A DNA stretch of 64,000 nucleotides from Laccaria trichodermophora. Lineage: Eukaryota; Basidiomycota; Agaricomycetes; Agaricales; Hydnangiaceae. How positions within the stretch are numbered: position 1 is the stretch's first letter; the number at the start of each line of letters is the position of its first letter. A program made the translations under genes and the position numbers. The notes below the pieces were generated by a model that saw only the letters and a list, made by a program, of their open reading frames with translations, searched no databases and was not told the origin of the DNA. The stretch covers positions 124,001 through 188,000 of the forward strand of contig JACTVC010000031.1 in the NCBI GenBank assembly GCA_018417955.1. Reading direction: 5' to 3'. Below, one piece after another: positions 26,719 to 37,359 of this stretch.

Positions 26719-28228
26719 ATGTCAGCACGTCTTGATCACTCCGAGAATGCGAAAACAAAGAATGGTTTACTCCTACAAATGTCCGCTTTAGAATCGGAAA
26801 TAGCGCAAACCCAGGCTGTTCTTCTTGACCAACAAGAGCAGCATTGACATTTGCACTCACAATTAAACTCTCTATCTCTGGTCAGAGACAAAGACAGATA
26901 TTCTACCAGACCTTGGGCCCGCTAGCTGGCAGTGAAAGTGAGGAGGAGGAGGAAGGGGAGGGGAGGGGGAAACTCCCCTCTTTCTAGGCAAAATTTGCCA
27001 GAGTTTCAGATATTTCGTTTGGTTGACCCCAATTCTTTGGACTGCTATACACCCCTGGCTAATAAAAGCTCGCTACAAGGCTCAAACCAATCTTCTTCAT
27101 AACTGGCTGTCTAGAACTGCAAATCACCCCATCTCCTTTTCTCTTGATGCAATCGAAGGTTCAACGTCATGGAGGTCTCATTCTCCAGTAGAAATTCTAG
27201 CTTTACTTGCTTCCGTCTTGCTGCAATGGAAAGAAGCACGATTATTATCGCCCCACATTGTGTTTCAATGTTTTGACAACATTTCCGGTGTCGGAAAATC
27301 ACTACCCCTTCTTACTGCAGCTACTGCTTATTTGACATTCGGTCGACAGTTAGATTTGTCAATGGCTCCACAACTCTCCGTCCTTCGTCTTGTCAACTTC
27401 AGTCTGCCTGCCGTACTAGCCCCATGGCATCAATTGCGGGAGTTATTTACAGACAACTGCACTATGGACGAGATCTGTCTCATTTTTTCCAACGTCCCTC
27501 AAATAATTCGCTGCACCTTCAAAGCAATTGATACAGATACGTTGCCAGTGGGTCCGAGTTTGTTGGATATAAAATCATTCCATCAGCAAGTTCCTGTGCT
27601 GGAACATCTGGAATATCTCGAACTCGAGTTCTATGCCATATACCCTGAAGTGAGTTGGATTTTGGAGCAAGTCAAATTTCCCTCTTTGCGTGAGGTCTCC
27701 CTCACTGCCTCATTTGGATCCACGCCTGAAGAGGCCTTCCTCCTTCAAATCGTGAAACCATTTTGTTCCTTGAAACTTTTGGAAGTTTTTGCTCTCTATG
27801 ATACAAAAAAGTCCTCATACAGCCACATTTTGACTCAGGTTCTCAAAGATATCCCATCGGTCAAAGACTTATCCCTCGACTTCCGCAATGGGTCTTTATG
27901 CTACGAGTTTTTCAATGAAACACTCCTACAGCAGCTCTCCTCTCCTCATGCAGATATTCTCCTCCTGGATCTGCAACACTTCTCGTACTGTGGCCCTGGC
28001 ACTGCACTCACTAAACACATGCATTTGTTCTGAGATGTTCTTGTGAACAGATTCCAGCAGTGCGATTTGCGACTGGTGGACTCTGAACAAAGAACAATAT
28101 CTCAGATCCAATCAGTGAATGTGATGAGCTTTTTTCACTTTGTTATCAGTCCAGATATACAAGAGGAGCTGGACACCCTTAGATGCGACAGTCTTCAACT
28201 TTCCATAACACATGCATATTGTACCTAA
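26719..28228 (+). pseudogene. F-box/LRR-like gene, broken copy
   Basis: This is a direct-orientation copy of the open gene at 57204-58685. Homology starts near 26526. Lesions: a TGA replaces the Arg codon after QQEQH near 26845; the F-box segment (QLPAEIKTEIF in the partner) is deleted and garbled around 26880-26910; an expanded GGAGG run lies near 26940-26970; and a TGA replaces CGA in LFRDV at 28031-28033. A 336-codon frame (27023-28033) stays open between the lesions and keeps LRR-like text such as LPAVLAPWHQLRELFTDN. It could express a fragment, but it lacks the F-box. Confidence 0.85.
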
Positions 28229-28413
28229 TTCACGATCGAGTTTCGAGTCCGAGCGTTGATAATTTCAAGCACGTTAACTGGAAGAAGCAAGGAAGAACAT
28301 AAAGTAAACCCAACCCAATGGTCAGTGAATAACCTCCCTATGACCCCATTGGGGCCGGTGACTATGCATGTTGTAGTAATTCAACTAATATTCCATAGTG
28401 TTGCCCCCTTTAT

Positions 28414-28530
28414 GCATTTTTTGGTCTTACTATAGTCTGCCTTCATAGGTCTTATGCTATTTGGCCTTTATGCATTTTTTGGCAACTGTAGCTGCCTTCA
28501 TAGGTCTTATGCTATATGGCACAAGCGGGA
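28414..28530 (+). repeat. Two tandem units of about 58 bp
   Basis: The unit TTATGCATTTTTTGG...GCCTTCATAGGTCTTATGCTAT.TGGC occurs at about 28414-28471 and again at 28472-28530. It adjoins the tRNA-like segment and may be the body of the same short element. Confidence 0.7.
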
Positions 28531-28601
28531 GTTGAACACGAGACTTCAGGGATCCACTGAGTCATCGGGTTTACTTTATGTTGAATACCACTAAGCTATG
28601 C
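28518..28601 (-). other. tRNA-like sequence, possible SINE head
   Basis: Read leftward from 28601 the sequence opens GCATAGCTTAGTGGTATTCA, which contains an exact A-box form (TAGCTTAGTGG). About 60 bp later it has GTGTTCAACTCCCGC, close to the B-box GGTTCGANTCC, and it ends CTTGTGCC, which can pair with GCATAG as an acceptor stem. The anticodon arm is too long and irregular for a normal tRNA without an intron. A tRNA-derived SINE head or tRNA pseudogene is the best reading. Confidence 0.5.
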
Positions 28602-28622
28602 ATAGCTTAGTGGTATTCAACA
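28579..28622. repeat. 44-bp perfect palindrome
   Basis: Centre is between 28600 and 28601. Each 22-base arm (TGTTGAATACCACTAAGCTA plus TG) is an exact reverse complement of the other with no spacer. The arm equals the A-box half of the tRNA-like sequence, so the A-box is present on both strands, head to head. Confidence 0.95.
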
Positions 28623-28639
28623 CATATCACTGTCCGAAA

Positions 28640-29207
28640 GTGGAGTATGAGTCAATTGCACAAGCTTGCTACAATCACAGTTGTGAAAGGAACCTGTAGA
28701 ATTGATAGCTATGTTCTTCGCGACTTCAACTAACTTCAAAGAGCAGTGGATAGGCGTCGATCACATGATGTCTGATTCAAATCCTGTTGCCAAACATCCA
28801 GCTATGGAGCGCAGCGTCGTCAACCACTTCCCTCATTCCACTCTGCATTCACTACTGCTATCCACTGCTTTCGACTATAATGACACTTAACCACACACTT
28901 TGCCATGCCTTTCTCCCTCCTCTTGCTAGCCTCCCTCTTCCACTCCCCCTTGCACATCCATTCAAGGATGGTGGTCAGCCTTAATCGATAATCTTCAACT
29001 TGCCCTGTCTTTCAATAACAACATTTCAGGCCTTCAAGCTTCAAGCTTCAAGCTCAAGCTTTAGGCCTTTAGGTCTCGAAGGACGTCATAGGTCAGCCTG
29101 TCCAACCTCTTCCCCTCAACCATTGACTAAAGACCTCCCACATCCCATCAAGACTGCCTTGGGTCATGATACCGCACATGCCATTCTCTAACCATTAGGA
29201 CAACACT
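28640..29207. other. No supported gene; short CTTCAAG repeats
   Basis: A small run of TTCAAGC units lies at about 29033-29060. Open frames are short and have no motif. The right edge is the target site of the hAT-like element. Confidence 0.4.
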
Positions 29208-30030
29208 TAGTGTTTACAGGTCCAGTAGGACCAAAAAAAAAACATGGACCAGACTGAACTGGACCATGGTCCGGTCTTTTTTCAGTTGCAGTTGCCCAAA
29301 TTTGGGGTTGGTCCAGTTGCCGGTTGCCTCATTTCAAAAATCTTTTAAAACTGTTCAAAGACCGATTTAAATCGGTTGCAACCAGTTAAACTGTCATGTG
29401 TGTTACATAGCCTTGTAACCACGTTTTTTACCTTTAATTGGGTTTTTGGTTCATCAAAAAGGGTTAAGAACTGAGAAAGATATAACCAAATCCATTTTGG
29501 CACAAATACTTGTTTGTGCAACTTGTACCAGAATGACTTTAATTCTAACTCACTCAAACTTTCATCATTTTGCTTGATTCAATTTTTGGATATTGACATT
29601 TTAACTATGAAAATATACTCACCATCTATCAATATATGGTATGCATCAAATAATTTACAGTTGCCACATTACATTCTGCCTGAGTCTTTAGGAGATGTAA
29701 TTCGGTTTCAGTCATAGCTATGTCAAACCTTCATTAAATTTCTTAAAAATTGGTGGAATGATGGGTATTTATATGTTTTACCATGATATATAACCAGTTT
29801 ATTTTTTACAGTAATAATAATTGAGATACAAATGGTTTATATTGCTATGACAAATTTTACACAAAAAGACCAGTCTGAAGGTCTGAACATGGTCCATGGA
29901 CTGCAAAAGACCGGTCCTAGGTGGTCCAGTTCGGTTCCCTCAATATCTAGGTCAGTTCTGGACCAGTTGCGGTCCACGGTTGCGCATTTTCGGGGCAAAA
30001 AACCGGACTGAACCGGACCTGCGAACACTA
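29208..30030. mobile_element. hAT-like non-autonomous element 1
   Basis: The ends are TAGTGTTTACAGGTCCAGT and, inverted, TAGTGTTCGCAGGTCCGGT. The 8-bp flanks are ACAACACT (29200-29207) and ATGACACT (30031-30038), 6 of 8 identical, as expected for an aged hAT target duplication. The interior is AT-rich with repeated GGTCCRGTT words near both ends. There is no transposase. Length is 823 bp. Confidence 0.7.
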
Positions 30031-30131
30031 ATGACACTTCCAGCCAGTTTCCTTCCTACTTCACCACGCTTCCGCCTTCCTTGCTTTTGACTAACAACTT
30101 TCTAGGCGCCAAACTATTTAGCCAGGATGAC

Positions 30132-30893
30132 TAGTGTTTGAAAGTCCAGTCTGGTCCGGTTATTGAGCCCTCAAGGGCTCTAACCGAGACCAAGACCGGT
30201 TACCTTGTGCCACAAAACCCAAAATAACTGAACCGGACTGCTACTAACCGATATAATCGGTTAGTAATGGTTAGCGGTCGGTTACATGACCAGTCCTAAC
30301 CGGTTATTTCTCTGTACTAACATAATTACAAACCTATATTATATTTCTAATACAAGCATTATGCTGCATGCACCAGCGAGGCACGTGTCGGTGAAACACC
30401 GCCTCACACGATGGCCCAATGAAGAGAGAAAGAGAGTACTCAATCTGTGAGCCTTTCTCATCACAACCTATGCATCCGGCATATTTCATAAACAACCTTG
30501 CAGGTTGAGTACACCTGACCTGCAAGCGTTTCTCATGGATTGCCATTGTTGTATTGATGTCACATTATCACACATGTGACGACAGGAAAATAGTCACTTA
30601 AATTTCAATTCACCATAAATATGTCAATTCTCCACTAAAAAATATGATTTTTGGATCGTTAGAAAGCATTTAAACAGGGGAATATTTGTGTGTAACATTA
30701 GGACACAAAGGCCAGTTATAACTGGTCCTAACCGGTTTTTGTTTGGTCTTGAATATTTTGGGATGACACCTAACCACTAACCGGACCACGGTTACGGTTA
30801 GGATTGGTTAGGTAATTTTTGCAGTCCTGATCAGTTATGGTTCGGTCCAGTCTTGGTTATTTTCCGGTTAACTAACCTAACTTCCAAACACTA
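30132..30893. mobile_element. hAT-like non-autonomous element 2
   Basis: The ends are TAGTGTTTGAAAGTCCAGTC and, inverted, TAGTGTTTGGAAGTTAGG. Subterminal DNA is packed with ACCGGTTA/TAACCGGT words on both strands. The 8-bp flanks (AGGATGAC and GGGACGAT) match only in part, so the target duplication is eroded. It belongs to the same terminal-repeat family as element 1, 100 bp away. No coding sequence is seen in 762 bp. Confidence 0.65.
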
Positions 30894-32500
30894 GGGACGA
30901 TGCTAGTCAGCTGCTTCTACCCTTCCCCCTAATCTACCATTTTCTAACGACCTAAAGGCCCCTCAGAATCCTATATAATTGTGCAACCCCTGGTCAGCTT
31001 CCCCCATTTTTCTTCTTCCCCTTCTCATGTTCCAGACTTACTCTGCAGGCTCTCCCCTTATCAAGTTGGACAATGACAAGAGTCAGTTTGTCCTCTCCCC
31101 ACCGATCTCCACTGTTTACTGATGATGTCATAGGCACTGTCTCCCAAGTTGTTAAGGACCCGAGTAGCATGACAAACGATATCAAGGGTTACCATCATCC
31201 ATCCCCTTCATCCTCCCAGCTGAAAATTTCTTAGACCACCTCGCCGAAACGCTTCCTCATGATGCCCAACCCAGTGCTGCCCCGCCTGCCAAACAAAGCA
31301 CCAAGTCTGCAATCAACTCGAGTCAGCCTCCCCCTCTTTCTCTGCCTTTTACAAATAGCCTCTCAGTCCTTGGCGCCGCTGAGTCCGCCCAAGGTGATTC
31401 TCCCAACAGGTGCGACGGAATATCTGGCAGGGCCCCTCCTCCTCTTCTTATCTTTGTTTAATTACCTATCCCCTAGACCCCGACTTGACTGATGAATCAA
31501 TGCCTGTGCCGTTCCTCAGAACTAATGACTTTGTGTGGGTTCAGGTCAGGATGGGGCAAGGAGGTAGATTGATGTTCGGTTTGTGTTGCATCCTATCTCT
31601 GCACATCATTTCGCTCTTTATACTTTTACGCCAGTGTTTCGCTCATATCTATGATTTTTTCTAATTCGTTTTCAATTTATGCCTCGCTATACAGGCTGAG
31701 ATGTAGTAAGTATGCCTTCAACTGCACTCTGCTGAATTCATGTCGTTTACATGTCGTTTTTCTAGTGTGGATGGCTGATGGAAAATATTTTGTCAGCTGC
31801 TGGGAGGCTGACACCCCTTCGACGTTATGTATATAAACCCCCCTTCACCTCGCTCCTCTACTTCAGACTTTTAACTCTTTACCATCTATCTCACCAACGC
31901 AAACATGTTCAGTCTCTCTGCTGTACTTCACTCCTTCTGCTTGCTAGTGGGCAAGCCACCCAAGGTGTTACACCAGGTCAGGGATGTTGTCCACTTTTGG
32001 TTTGCCGACACAACAAACGCAACAGAACGGGAGAAGCGACTGGTATGCTTTCTCCATGATATTAATTCATCTCGGAACCACTGATTATTTTGAGTAGTCA
32101 CAACACGTTGGGCTGCATAAGGCCGTGATTTCCCATATAGACCGCAAGGGGGGTGAGGCTTGGCTTCACTTTGTCTCGAACAATCAGCGCAGTAGCCTGC
32201 CGAAACAACCTGCTTGGTGGTATTGGTTCAAATCCGGGTTCATCAATCTAAAACCATACACCGTTCCTTTAATCACCCTCGAACCTGCAGACAGTAACGT
32301 CGGGACACTCCTCGCGAAACAGCTTGCCCGGGATTCTGATGCTTACAGTACGGACTTGTGATCTGGCTCGGGCGAAAGTTCCCGTTTCAACCTTTGACCA
32401 GGCCTGCGAAGTTGAGTTTCTGGGGCACCAATATTTAGTTAACCAGCCTCTGATATTCCATTGATTGATAGAATTGTCAGGGTGTTCGCTTCAGTGGCAG
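30894..32500 (+). pseudogene. Unidentified degenerate coding remains
   Basis: Between about 31.2 and 32.4 kb several stretches look coding but do not join. Examples are LPAENFLDHLAETLP near 31220 and PDLTDESMPVPFLRTNDFVW near 31480 (both with stops nearby), a frame from 31906 with VVHFWFADTTNATEREKRL, and VISHIDRKGGEAWLHFVS to 32361. I do not recognise a family. It is probably one or two eroded genes; the boundaries are only a guide. Confidence 0.3.
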
Positions 32501-32533
32501 ATTGGGGTTACCAAGCCCAGTGCAACCTCAACT

Positions 32534-32644
32534 ATGGCAGGCATGGGGGCAAAGGCAAAGGCTCCAGCAAAGGCTCCAGCAAAGGCTCCAGCAAAGTCTC
32601 CAGCAAAGTCTCCAGCAAAGGCTAAGGGGGCGAAGGGGGTGTAG
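32534..32644 (+). CDS. Small Lys/Ala/Pro-rich frame resembling a histone H1 tail
   Basis: From ATG at 32534 the frame reads MAGMGAKAKAPAKAPAKAP, then two SPAK units, AKAKGAKGV and a stop at 32644 (36 residues). It rests on a 12-bp tandem repeat, AAGGCTCCAGCA and variants, six units. SPAK motifs are the type phosphorylated in H1 tails. It may be the last exon of a longer gene, because in-frame codons IGVTKPSATST precede it from about 32501. Other frames are also open across the repeat, so coding status is unproven. Confidence 0.35.
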   Translation: MAGMGAKAKAPAKAPAKAPAKSPAKSPAKAKGAKGV

Positions 32645-32699
32645 ATGGAACCTGCACACTATCTTCTTTATATATGCCGGATTCATCTTATTTTTTTAG

Positions 32700-33490
32700 A
32701 ACAAGACACCACGAGTAATAGATTGAATGGAGTCATCAATGCCATTTTTTACAAGCTCAACATACACGAATTACTGAACGAAATAAATCAACGACAACAC
32801 TCAAGCATGCAAGCTTATTCGACTTGCAAACCATCTCGCAAGCGATTACACAACTACCATCCAAGTAGACTTTCAATGTTTCTCTCATTAATCCACTTTC
32901 ATTGTGAAACTGTTCCCTTCCACAGTACAACTCTTCTCTGATTCAGTACTCTTTTGGTTTTCTTCTAACTTTTCTAAGTGGAATTTTCTTGGTGTGATGA
33001 AGTAACTCATATGCTGGAGATTTGTACCAGCAGCACATTGAAAGGAAGGTATTTTTTTTGCGGTGTGGGGTATATAAAGATATAAAATGGGGAAATGCCG
33101 TTCAATTATCCAAGGGAAATCCAAGTCGATTCTTAACATACCTAATATCGTGAGTGGTCCCTGTTGAAAACCTTCCATTCCATGAGGCTATTAATAAGCC
33201 CTGACTGGGAGTGGTGTGAAATTTATAAATTTAATGCTAGTCACCCTTCTCACCCTCACCAATAGATCCCACTGGAAGGCATCGTCAGGCTATTCCCACA
33301 ACTGCTCGACCAAGCTTCCACTCAGTGAATTCCTTACAGTTGCTGTGCATGAAAGGCCAGGTTCAATGAAGTTTATTATTGCTGAGATTTCCCAGCAAGT
33401 AAAAAGGATACGTTTTCTAAGATTGACCATTGCTCTTTGATTGCTCTAAGAAATATTGCGCTGTTTTGTACTGATTGAACATGGTGGCAG
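32700..33490. other. Intergenic, left flank of the Ty3-type element
   Basis: There is no recognisable gene. Composition is AT-rich and only short frames are present. It ends with GGCAG just before the 5' LTR. Confidence 0.4.
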
Positions 33491-34485
33491 TGTGGAAGTG
33501 CCATATGTTCCATTCACGGCACTCCCGTTATTTTCGTATTTTATATGCGGTTTGATTTTTATGATTCTTTTTATTTGATTTTAGTGTCTTTTATATTTTT
33601 TTTAGATTCTTAAAACCATCGCTTTCAACATCCACGGGTACGCATCGACACTTGGGACAACCGGTGCATTCTCTAGGAAGACATCATCGCCGGCTATTTC
33701 TTCGATCACAATTCCCTCACCTTAACTTGAAGGATTTCGGACTCAAGGACTCGTATTTGTACGCACGCTTTTCGTATTTTCTTTGTTTTATTTTGTTCTG
33801 TTACTTTTGACGTCTTCTCATGAGACCGAAACCTTTTCCAAGGACTGGACGGTAGGGTAGAGTTGTCGACGACTGGGGCGCTCGTGTTGAGGGTGGTGAC
33901 GCGCACGTAAATAAGCTTCCCCAGCATTGTTCAATTCCCTGAGCAATCCCCAGTTCAAAAATTTGGTTGAGGAAACATGTGGGAGGCGCAAGTTTTATTT
34001 TCTTTTATTTGTTTTTGATACTTCTCTTCTTTTTTTAAAAATAGAACTTTTGGGGACAGGCAACACGAGAGAACATGTCGAATGCCTTGTGATTATCATT
34101 TGTGTATAAAAGGTGTCCTCCCACCTGTCAAATGGAGTACCTTTTCTTTCCCCACTTTTTACCTCTCTCAGTAAGCTTTGACACTTGACCTTCAAATTCA
34201 CTCCCCCTCTCTTCAAAACCCCCTCTATCTTCTACTAAGTCGTCGCACACCAAGGCGCGGCAATCCTCAAGACAGACGCATCAAGTGCGTAGACGAACTC
34301 ACACCACCATCTCCAAGCGCACGGAAGAACTCACGCCACCGTTTAAGCTTTTAAAGTTGTTGTCGACACTAAGTATTACTTTAGGCTGTCCCTTTGTCCC
34401 ATTTCACTTTCTCTCTCTTTACCCTTTCGTTTCCGAGTAGTCGACCAGTATCCTGTCTCCAGTGCTGAACATTCGTTCTTCTACA
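33491..34485 (+). repeat. 5' LTR (995 bp)
   Basis: It begins TGTGGAAGTGCC and ends TTCTTCTACA. A TATAAAA box lies at 34105-34111, about 380 bp from the right end. It has lost CpG at 11 sites where the 3' LTR still has it. Confidence 0.95.
34105..34111 (+). promoter_or_regulatory. TATA box of the 5' LTR
   Basis: TATAAAA in the context TGTGTATAAAAGGTGTCC. The same site is in the 3' LTR at 42361-42367. It is the likely start signal for the element's RNA. Confidence 0.6.
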
Positions 34486-34812
34486 GTGGTGACCGAGACA
34501 GGGGACTGGTATTCCACGCTACGTACTGCTTGGGCATCACATACTCCTTTGGTGCATAGCCCTGCAACATTCTCGTGCTGAAAACTTGGTTTTTAGGCGC
34601 ATACATTCAATAATTAATCTCCTGATTCGCACACCTTCGTTTCGATCACTCCATATTCGAACTCCTGAATTCGCTTCCGTCAAAAGAGTTTGCTTCCGTC
34701 TTGACGACTAGTCTCCGAAGTTCTTGAACCGGAAATTCATTCGCATATACGCTAAGTTTCCTTTTAGAAGTCTGCTCTTCATTTTTAAATTTTCTCCCTA
34801 CGACCTTTCATT

Positions 34813-37359
34813 ATGGGTCCTGATCCCATTCTTCCCCTTGTTTCTGTTGATTCTATTAATTCGTCTTCTTCTGATACGAGCCTCAACGCGACTTTAGGTG
34901 TTCCCATGCCTACCCCAGGCACGCCTGGCGCTCCCAAATTCAGAGGGAAACATGTTTCTGATTTTTTAGATGCACTCGAGCAACATGCCGATAGCGCTAG
35001 AGTCTCTCACTCTCTCCTTCCTGGTTATGTCTTGAGATATTGTCACTCAAAAGTTCGATTGGTTATAGGAGCTTCTCCGTTGCTGTCTAAGGATGACTGG
35101 GTTTCAACGAGAGTGTATTTGACCGACCTTTACGGGTCAAATGACTCTGTCCCTCCCAATTCTCCTGATCGTTTGCGTCATTGGTGTTCAAAACATGGAG
35201 AATCGGGAAGTATTACTTCTCGAAGGGATGTGGATAAGTACTACCGGGAATTTACTGCACTATCTTCAGACTTGACTCCCCATAAAATGCTCGATAATGA
35301 CGTTTATCTTTGCTTTTATAGAGGTATCCCGACGTCTTTATGCGCAAAGATCAAGAAGCGCTTACTGGCCGCTAACCTCAAAACATCTTCGCCGCCCACG
35401 ACTGCAGTACTACTCAGACTTTTGCGCGCAGAATTCGACGAAGAAGACTTGGATGCGAAAACCACCTACGTTAACGTGAACCTGGATTCGGATTCCGACT
35501 CGAGTTCGAGCGACTCGGACGAGGACATTGATAAGGTAGTCCTATCAAAGAAAAAGAAGAAGAAGCTGGCGAAAAAGGTTACTTTTGAAAAGACGGTCCC
35601 AGCCGCGCCGATAGTTGAACCGGTCAACCTTACGTCGGTAGATCAACTGGCAAGACAGATGGAGGAGTTAAGGCTCGCTCACGCTGAGATTTTACGTTCT
35701 GTCAGCAAAACTTCGAATTCTAACCAAAATTCTACCCAGTCTAGCAGAGAAGCGAGGTGCTTCTTTTGCGACTCGACAGGCCATCGTCTCGGACTCCAGT
35801 ATTGTCCGGAAGTAAAGGTGTGTATTAATGAAGGACTCGTGGCTTACACACCTGTTGGTAGATTAGCTCGCATAGATGGGTCTGAACTCCCTCGAGCCTT
35901 TGGAAGTGATGGCGGAGTCGCCAAGGTCTTGCGAGAACAGCACGCCGCTTCGAGCCATTTAAAAGGTAAGGCCCGGGAGGTTTCAAGAGACCTACCTCCC
36001 CATATGGCCAACTATGTGGGTCTGTTATTTGACGGTGAAGAGGTTCTTTCTTCGGACGTGTACAATGCGTCACCCTCCTCGGTTGTACCCGAATGGCGTG
36101 CTCCTCCTTCTTCAGCTCTAGCTGTCACTCGATCTCAAAAGGACAAGGAAACTCGCTTTGATCCTATCAAACGTCCAGAGAAGAAACAAACCGAAGCTAA
36201 GTTAATTCCAAATTCTAATAAACCGCCTATTCCTACGCTCAGTAACCTCAGACCAGCAATAGCCCCAGTTCAGTCAACTCCCCAGGCCTTCAACTTGAGG
36301 CCTCCCACGATTAATACAGAAGACGCTTTTAAAAACCGTCGCACGGCACCTTCAAAAACTAAGGACGTCGAGATGAAAGATACAACAACCAAAGCTAAGT
36401 CAGCTCCAGCCTACCATTTTACGTCTGACATACAGGAGATGCACGACCTAGACAAGATCATACGAGAAAAGGTCAACAAGACAATTGTTCAGCTCGAACT
36501 TGGGGAGCTCCTTGCGATTTCGGCATTCCTGCAAAAGTCAGTTAGCAATATGACGAAGATGCGTCGAGAATATACATCCAAACCAGTTGTAGCAAACATT
36601 GTAGAGGTACTCGAAGAGACGGAATGGGCGGAAGAGGATGCTTCTACATCCGACTTGGCAGGAGGATATGAATCGGATGACGAGGAGTTTTATCGTTCTC
36701 TTCCTGCTGCTGAATCCTCTACTAATTCAGGTTTTATCGAGTCACGCGTAGGTCTTGAGTTCAACGAATCGACGGAAACCAAAGAGGACGTCTTGGTACG
36801 ATACGCGTCAGCAGTCAAGATCCACCCGACTCCGCAGCCACTTTTTGCAATGGTCACCGGGTGCTTCAAAGGGAAATTTGCAGGAGTGGATGTCATTTTT
36901 ATGATAGACACAGGTTCAGAGTTAAATTTAATGGCTAAGGAGTTTTACGATAGAACGAACCTCGCGATCGACATGGACGGAACACGGTGGTCTCTCAAAG
37001 GGATCAACGGGCGGCCTGTACCTCTCGGCGGTTGCGTTCGCGACGCAGAAATCAAGATCTCAGGGAGGCAATTCGATCATCACGTTTTTGTTAGTAGGGA
37101 AGGGACGGGCAAGCAAGAGATTATCCTGGGCCAGCCTTGGCTTCAGTGGTATTCTGCTTCGATTCAGTACACGCGTCAAGGGGCAATGAACATGCGAGTT
37201 TGGCAAGACGGAGATGGGGACAAATTTGATTGTTGTAATCAAGGCCCGTCTATCCTTATTCCTCTCTGCACGCCTGGCGCTCCTCGTAATACAGCTACCC
37301 TCAACCTGGATAGAAGACCAAGAATTGAAGAGGTTGAAGATGTCGACGCAGGAAAATGA
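34813..37359 (+). CDS. Gag fused to retroviral-type aspartic protease
   Basis: The 848-residue frame is uninterrupted. Residues about 40-210 form the capsid-like region. An acidic-then-lysine-rich linker (DSDSDSSSSDSDEDID, KKKKKKLAKK) follows. A knuckle with CFFCDSTGH and a final Cys six residues after the His (residues about 317-332) is a variant of CX2CX4HX4C. The protease lies at the C end (about residues 680-800), with MIDTGSELN as the catalytic Asp motif and IILGQPWL near its end. The stop TGA overlaps the ATG of the pol frame (ATGA at 37356-37359). Having protease in the gag frame rather than in pol is noteworthy. Confidence 0.88.
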   Translation: MGPDPILPLVSVDSINSSSSDTSLNATLGVPMPTPGTPGAPKFRGKHVSDFLDALEQHADSARVSHSLLPGYVLRYCHSKVRLVIGASPLLSKDDWVSTRVYLTDLYGSNDSVPPNSPDRLRHWCSKHGESGSITSRRDVDKYYREFTALSSDLTPHKMLDNDVYLCFYRGIPTSLCAKIKKRLLAANLKTSSPPTTAVLLRLLRAEFDEEDLDAKTTYVNVNLDSDSDSSSSDSDEDIDKVVLSKKKKKKLAKKVTFEKTVPAAPIVEPVNLTSVDQLARQMEELRLAHAEILRSVSKTSNSNQNSTQSSREARCFFCDSTGHRLGLQYCPEVKVCINEGLVAYTPVGRLARIDGSELPRAFGSDGGVAKVLREQHAASSHLKGKAREVSRDLPPHMANYVGLLFDGEEVLSSDVYNASPSSVVPEWRAPPSSALAVTRSQKDKETRFDPIKRPEKKQTEAKLIPNSNKPPIPTLSNLRPAIAPVQSTPQAFNLRPPTINTEDAFKNRRTAPSKTKDVEMKDTTTKAKSAPAYHFTSDIQEMHDLDKIIREKVNKTIVQLELGELLAISAFLQKSVSNMTKMRREYTSKPVVANIVEVLEETEWAEEDASTSDLAGGYESDDEEFYRSLPAAESSTNSGFIESRVGLEFNESTETKEDVLVRYASAVKIHPTPQPLFAMVTGCFKGKFAGVDVIFMIDTGSELNLMAKEFYDRTNLAIDMDGTRWSLKGINGRPVPLGGCVRDAEIKISGRQFDHHVFVSREGTGKQEIILGQPWLQWYSASIQYTRQGAMNMRVWQDGDGDKFDCCNQGPSILIPLCTPGAPRNTATLNLDRRPRIEEVEDVDAGK

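Noticed and set aside
33706..34216. Short frames repeated in both LTRs
   Set aside because: They lie inside LTR control sequence, are identical at both ends because the LTRs are copies, and have no protein features.
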